The position numbers and the translations under genes were made by a program. The notes beneath the pieces are model-generated. The model was not told the DNA's origin and did no database searches. It worked only from the letters and a program-made list of their open reading frames with translations. A DNA stretch of 19,054 nt from assembly GCA_027717925.1 (NCBI GenBank), contig JALLON010000024.1, positions 1-19,054 on the forward strand, written 5' to 3'. Positions 16,573 to 19,054 of this stretch are shown here, piece after piece. Position 1 is the first letter of the stretch; the number at the start of each line of letters is the position of its first letter. This DNA is from Acidobacteria bacterium AH-259-G07. GTDB lineage: Bacteria > Acidobacteriota > UBA6911 > RPQK01 > JADFOI01.

Positions 16573-16995
16573 CTAGCCGAAAGCCAAAACTGCCAGAGCG
16601 CTCATCCCCAGAACGATCCCCGCTATGCCGTACAGACTAACGCGCTCCTGGAAGAAAAAGATACCAACTAGAACGACAAAAAAGAGGCCTCCTCCGGGCG
16701 CAACCTGAAAGACCACATAGCCAGGTATGCCGTAATCCAGTGAGTAAGCCATACCGAGCTGTCCGATTACGCTGCTGAGTGCCAATCCTCCTCCTATGAC
16801 CAATTCACGCCGGTAGGGGCGGTTCTGTTTGGCAAAGAAGACAAGGGCGGCCAGAAGTAAGCCAGACCAATACCATAACATCAAGTAGGGGAACTTGAAG
16901 GTCTCCGAAAGGCCCATTCCAGACATGATCCTCAGTCCGAAAGCGCCCAGGCCGTTGGTCAGGAAACAAATCAACATCATGCGGATCCACATCAT
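16573..16995 (-). CDS. EamA (DMT) half-transporter, second subunit
   Basis: The 140-residue product is one EamA repeat with five predicted membrane helices (about 4-24, 36-55, 64-83, 91-115, 120-139) and the family's QERVSLYGIAGIVLGMSALAVLA ending. A full drug/metabolite transporter has two such repeats in one chain (ten helices, about 300 residues), so this is half of one. Its ATG overlaps the stop of the first half as ATGA, and GGAAGG lies six nt ahead, so it is translated as its own protein rather than being a frameshift remnant. With its partner it probably forms a heterodimeric carrier in the inner membrane. Substrate is unknown; the downstream sugar-type dehydrogenase hints at a sugar or sugar acid. 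Confidence 0.82.
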   Translation of the reverse strand: MMWIRMMLICFLTNGLGAFGLRIMSGMGLSETFKFPYLMLWYWSGLLLAALVFFAKQNRPYRRELVIGGGLALSSVIGQLGMAYSLDYGIPGYVVFQVAPGGGLFFVVLVGIFFFQERVSLYGIAGIVLGMSALAVLAFG

Positions 16996-17504
16996 TCACT
17001 TCCTTCCGATTGAGTTGGTGAGTAATTTTGTGGAATCGGCGTAGGAGTTTCCGCCGCTCGAGCCTTCTCGTCCACTAATTTATCTTTCCATAGTAAAAGC
17101 ATAGCCACGACGACCAGGATCAGAGCCACCCCCTTTGCCAAGCTAACCGGCTCCTTGTAAAGCAAAATGGATAATACAGTGGGCAGAGCCGTTGAGAGAT
17201 TGATGATGACCCAACTGGTGGCGATTTTCCCGTGTCGCAGTCCGGTCTGAAAAGCGAGGATGGCCGTTGACGCCAAAAACCCACATGCGAGAGCAACAAG
17301 ATACAACTTAGCCGGCGTCTCCAGAACTAAGTTAGCTTGACCTGCAGTTAGGATGTAACTAAGCGACAGCACGCCAGCCCAAAAAAATATAGTGAGGTTA
17401 ATGGCGCTGGGACGGCATTTGAAATGGTCAGCGAGCTTATGGAAAATACCGATAAACCCCAGAGCGAGGAGGGAAATGACAAGAAATAGGTGCCCCAGAT
17501 GCAT
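16992..17504 (-). CDS. EamA (DMT) half-transporter, first subunit
   Basis: The 170-residue product has five predicted helices (about 3-21, 34-54, 65-87, 94-115, 121-139), one EamA repeat, ending with the typical YKEPVSLAKGVALILVVVAMLLL. A hydrophilic tail of about 30 residues (rich in Glu, Pro, Ser, Thr) follows the last helix and would act as a cytoplasmic extension. It overlaps the second half-transporter by 4 bp. Its start at 17504 has AAAGGA nine to ten nt upstream, located in a hairpin of the leader. It heads the operon EamA-EamA-Gfo/Idh/MocA, read from a good promoter at 17558-17587. It could pair with the second half to give the standard ten-helix carrier. Confidence 0.82.
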   Translation of the reverse strand: MHLGHLFLVISLLALGFIGIFHKLADHFKCRPSAINLTIFFWAGVLSLSYILTAGQANLVLETPAKLYLVALACGFLASTAILAFQTGLRHGKIATSWVIINLSTALPTVLSILLYKEPVSLAKGVALILVVVAMLLLWKDKLVDEKARAAETPTPIPQNYSPTQSEGSE

Positions 17505-17552
17505 CCAAATGGATCCTTTGGTTTTACTGAGTAAAACTTGTTTCTACAAGTT
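17505..17552 (-). promoter_or_regulatory. Three-hairpin 5' leader of the split transporter operon
   Basis: The predicted leader is made of three consecutive perfect inverted repeats. Hairpin 1 (17535-17552) pairs AACTTGT with ACAAGTT over a 4-nt loop. Hairpin 2 (17521-17537) pairs GTTTTAC with GTAAAAC over a 3-nt loop. Hairpin 3 (17505-17521) pairs CCAAA with TTTGG over a 7-nt loop and ends one base before the ATG. Hairpins 1 and 2 share three bases and 2 and 3 share one, so forming one affects the next. The ribosome site AAAGGA lies partly in the stem of hairpin 3. Translational or attenuation control is inferred; no known riboswitch class is recognised. Confidence 0.55.
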
Positions 17553-17557
17553 CCCCG

Positions 17558-17587
17558 ATCATATTGCGCTGAGCTTTCATTCGTCAA
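17558..17587 (-). promoter_or_regulatory. Promoter of the EamA-EamA-Gfo operon
   Basis: On the minus strand TTGACG (17587-17582), an 18-nt spacer and TATGAT (17563-17558) each match consensus at five of six bases. Initiation would be near 17551, so the transcript would start right at the first leader hairpin, about 47 nt before the ATG. Confidence 0.6.
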
Positions 17588-17683
17588 GCTGAGATATGGA
17601 TTTCTATTTGAAACTCGTGTATTTTGATTCGCTTACTTCGGTCTCTTGGTGGCAGCAGTTGCTTTAAGATACCTTCATCTTGA

Positions 17684-19054
17684 TTAGGGTAAGTTGCAAA
17701 TGCCTTTTCCTTCTACGACAATCAAACTCTGATTGGCAGCAATTCCTTCGATGATGTCCACCGTTCCCGCAAGCCAGCTAATTCTCAACTGATCCACCCG
17801 TTCTGCGCCCCCCAGGCCAAAGTGGACTCGGTATGTTGAAGCGGAAAGATAACTTCCGCCTCCTACGACCTGAATCCTAAGACGGCTTCTCCCCACCTTC
17901 AGATCCAACTTAGTCCCAATCCCATTAGCATTGGACTTGACACCCCTCAGACGAAGATCCAGCCAATTGTTACGATTGCCTCCCTGGTTTCGCAGGAGCA
18001 TCGGGGCTTGTCCACAATTGCTCACCAGGGCGTCCACGTCCCCATCATTGTCATAGTCCCCAAATGCGAGCCCTCGGCTCACCTGTCGCTTGATGAGGGC
18101 ATCACCGTACTGGTTGGCGGCCTCGATGAAGTGGTCACGCCGATTTTCAAACAACAGTTTTGGCTGAAGGTAGGCGTAGCCCTCCCTAATCAGGGCAATG
18201 TTGTCGATGATGTGGCCATTGACGACTAAGATGTCAAGATCTGCATCATTGTCAAAATCGACAAAACCGACACCGAAACCCACGAAAGGCCGAGAGGCCA
18301 ACTTGACTTCGAAAAGCGAACTCACATCCTCAAAAAACCCTCCCGTGTTTTGGTAAAGCGCAAGGTATTCAAGATCCAGATTGGTGACCACCAAGTCGGG
18401 AAGTCCGTCACCGTCAAAATCACCGATGTCGGTACCCATACCAGCTTGCGGGTTTCCATTCTCGTCAAAGGCTACGCCCTGGGCCAACCCGACTTCTTCA
18501 AACGTCCCATCTCCGAGATTTCGAAATAGGAAATTACCTTGAGAGTCGTTGGCGACGTGTATATCCATCCAACCATCCAAATCAAAATCACCAGCTACCA
18601 CTCCCAGACCTTTTCCTTTATAAGGGGCTATGCCAGCTTTTTGACTCACGTCGCTAAATGTCCCATCCCCGTTATTCTGGTACAAAATGTCGCTCAGTCC
18701 ATCATAAACCTTTGGCGAGCAGTAAGTTCGAATACCGCTCTCGAGCCAGGGTCCACAGACCTGATTATTATCGAAACTGTGATCCACATATCGAGTTACG
18801 TAAAGATCCAGATACCCGTCGTTATTAAAATCCAGAAAGGCAGCACTGGCACTCCATCGGCCGTCTCCCGCCACTCCCGCTTGCTCAGTGACATCGATGA
18901 ATGTCCCGTCACCTTTGTTGTTGTAGAGAATGTTTTGCCCATTGAAATTGGTGATGAAAAGATCGTCATTACCGTCGCTGTTGTAGTCACCAACGGCCAC
19001 TCCTTGCCCGTAAAGGCGGTTTGGCTTGATCCCAGCCTGCTGAGTCACCTCCTT
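17684..19054 (-). CDS. FG-GAP/VCBS repeat protein with ASPIC-UnbV domain (CRTAC1-like), 5' end outside window
   Basis: The frame runs to the right edge (visible N-terminal residues KEVTQQAGI, itself a repeat ending), so the start is missing; 456 residues are visible. Six FG-GAP/VCBS repeats carry calcium-binding DxDxDG loops: DYNSDGNDD, DFNNDGYLD, DFDLDGWMD, DFDGDGLPD, DFDNDADLD and DYDNDGDVD; the fifth has Ala where Gly is usual. Between them lie GDGTFxDV strands. The C-terminal 85 residues are an ASPIC/UnbV domain (GGGSYLSASTYRVHFGLGGAERVDQL). Such beta-propeller proteins are secreted or surface-exposed and bind ligands or other proteins rather than catalyse. In planctomycetes and allied phyla they occur as many paralogues. 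It ends upstream of the transporter promoter and no terminator hairpin is evident after its TAA. Confidence 0.9.
   Translation of the reverse strand, partial: KEVTQQAGIKPNRLYGQGVAVGDYNSDGNDDLFITNFNGQNILYNNKGDGTFIDVTEQAGVAGDGRWSASAAFLDFNNDGYLDLYVTRYVDHSFDNNQVCGPWLESGIRTYCSPKVYDGLSDILYQNNGDGTFSDVSQKAGIAPYKGKGLGVVAGDFDLDGWMDIHVANDSQGNFLFRNLGDGTFEEVGLAQGVAFDENGNPQAGMGTDIGDFDGDGLPDLVVTNLDLEYLALYQNTGGFFEDVSSLFEVKLASRPFVGFGVGFVDFDNDADLDILVVNGHIIDNIALIREGYAYLQPKLLFENRRDHFIEAANQYGDALIKRQVSRGLAFGDYDNDGDVDALVSNCGQAPMLLRNQGGNRNNWLDLRLRGVKSNANGIGTKLDLKVGRSRLRIQVVGGGSYLSASTYRVHFGLGGAERVDQLRISWLAGTVDIIEGIAANQSLIVVEGKGICNLP

Noticed and set aside
17588..17683. Weak hairpin (AAGAT/ATCTT) after the FG-GAP gene as a terminator
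   Set aside because: Stem of only five AT-rich pairs and no T-run.
1..19054. tRNA, rRNA, insertion sequences, integrases, CRISPR arrays, toxin or defence genes
   Set aside because: Looked for on both strands; no cloverleaf, transposase or integrase motifs, regularly spaced repeats or defence domains are visible.

Overview
The window looks like chromosomal DNA of a free-living, carbohydrate-degrading bacterium. Paired 'planctomycete cytochrome' (PSCyt1/DUF1549/DUF1553) and DUF1501 genes, an M81 peptidase, a DUF4838 lipoprotein, a Gfo/Idh/MocA oxidoreductase and an FG-GAP/ASPIC-UnbV protein together point to Planctomycetota, Verrucomicrobiota/Lentisphaerota or Acidobacteriota. The sequence alone does not decide between them. 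Shine-Dalgarno sites of the GGAGG type and -35/-10 promoters are visible. I see no tRNA, rRNA, insertion sequence, integrase or CRISPR array.

Layout. Positions 1-1982 (minus) hold the start and most of a secreted GH20-like glycosidase whose 3' end lies outside the window. Positions 2144-12218 (minus) form a run of five genes, read right to left: PSD1 cytochrome protein B, DUF1501 protein B, PSD1 cytochrome protein A, DUF1501 protein A, and an M81 (MlrC-type) metallopeptidase. From 12499 (plus), divergent from that run, a DUF4838 lipoprotein overlaps by 4 bp a cog3964-type amidohydrolase/deacetylase that ends at 15470. Converging on it, 17504-15584 (minus) carries two half-size DMT (EamA) transporter genes with an ATGA overlap, then a Gfo/Idh/MocA dehydrogenase. 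Positions 17684-19054 (minus) hold the C-terminal part of an FG-GAP repeat/ASPIC-UnbV protein that enters from the right edge.

How the genes may work together (inference). Two secreted carbohydrate-active proteins with a similar N-terminal fold flank two exported cytochrome/DUF1501 modules. The two Tat-exported DUF1501 proteins have the alkaline-phosphatase/sulfatase-like fold and each follows a PSD1 partner, so the pairs probably act together in the periplasm or at the cell surface. The M81 peptidase, the deacetylase, the dehydrogenase and the split transporter would then process or move small products such as N-acylated or sugar-acid compounds. The substrate is not visible in the sequence.

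Regulation. Four putative promoters are described. The most striking is the minus-strand promoter of the split transporter, whose entire 5' leader is a chain of three overlapping hairpins, the last of which includes part of the ribosome-binding site.
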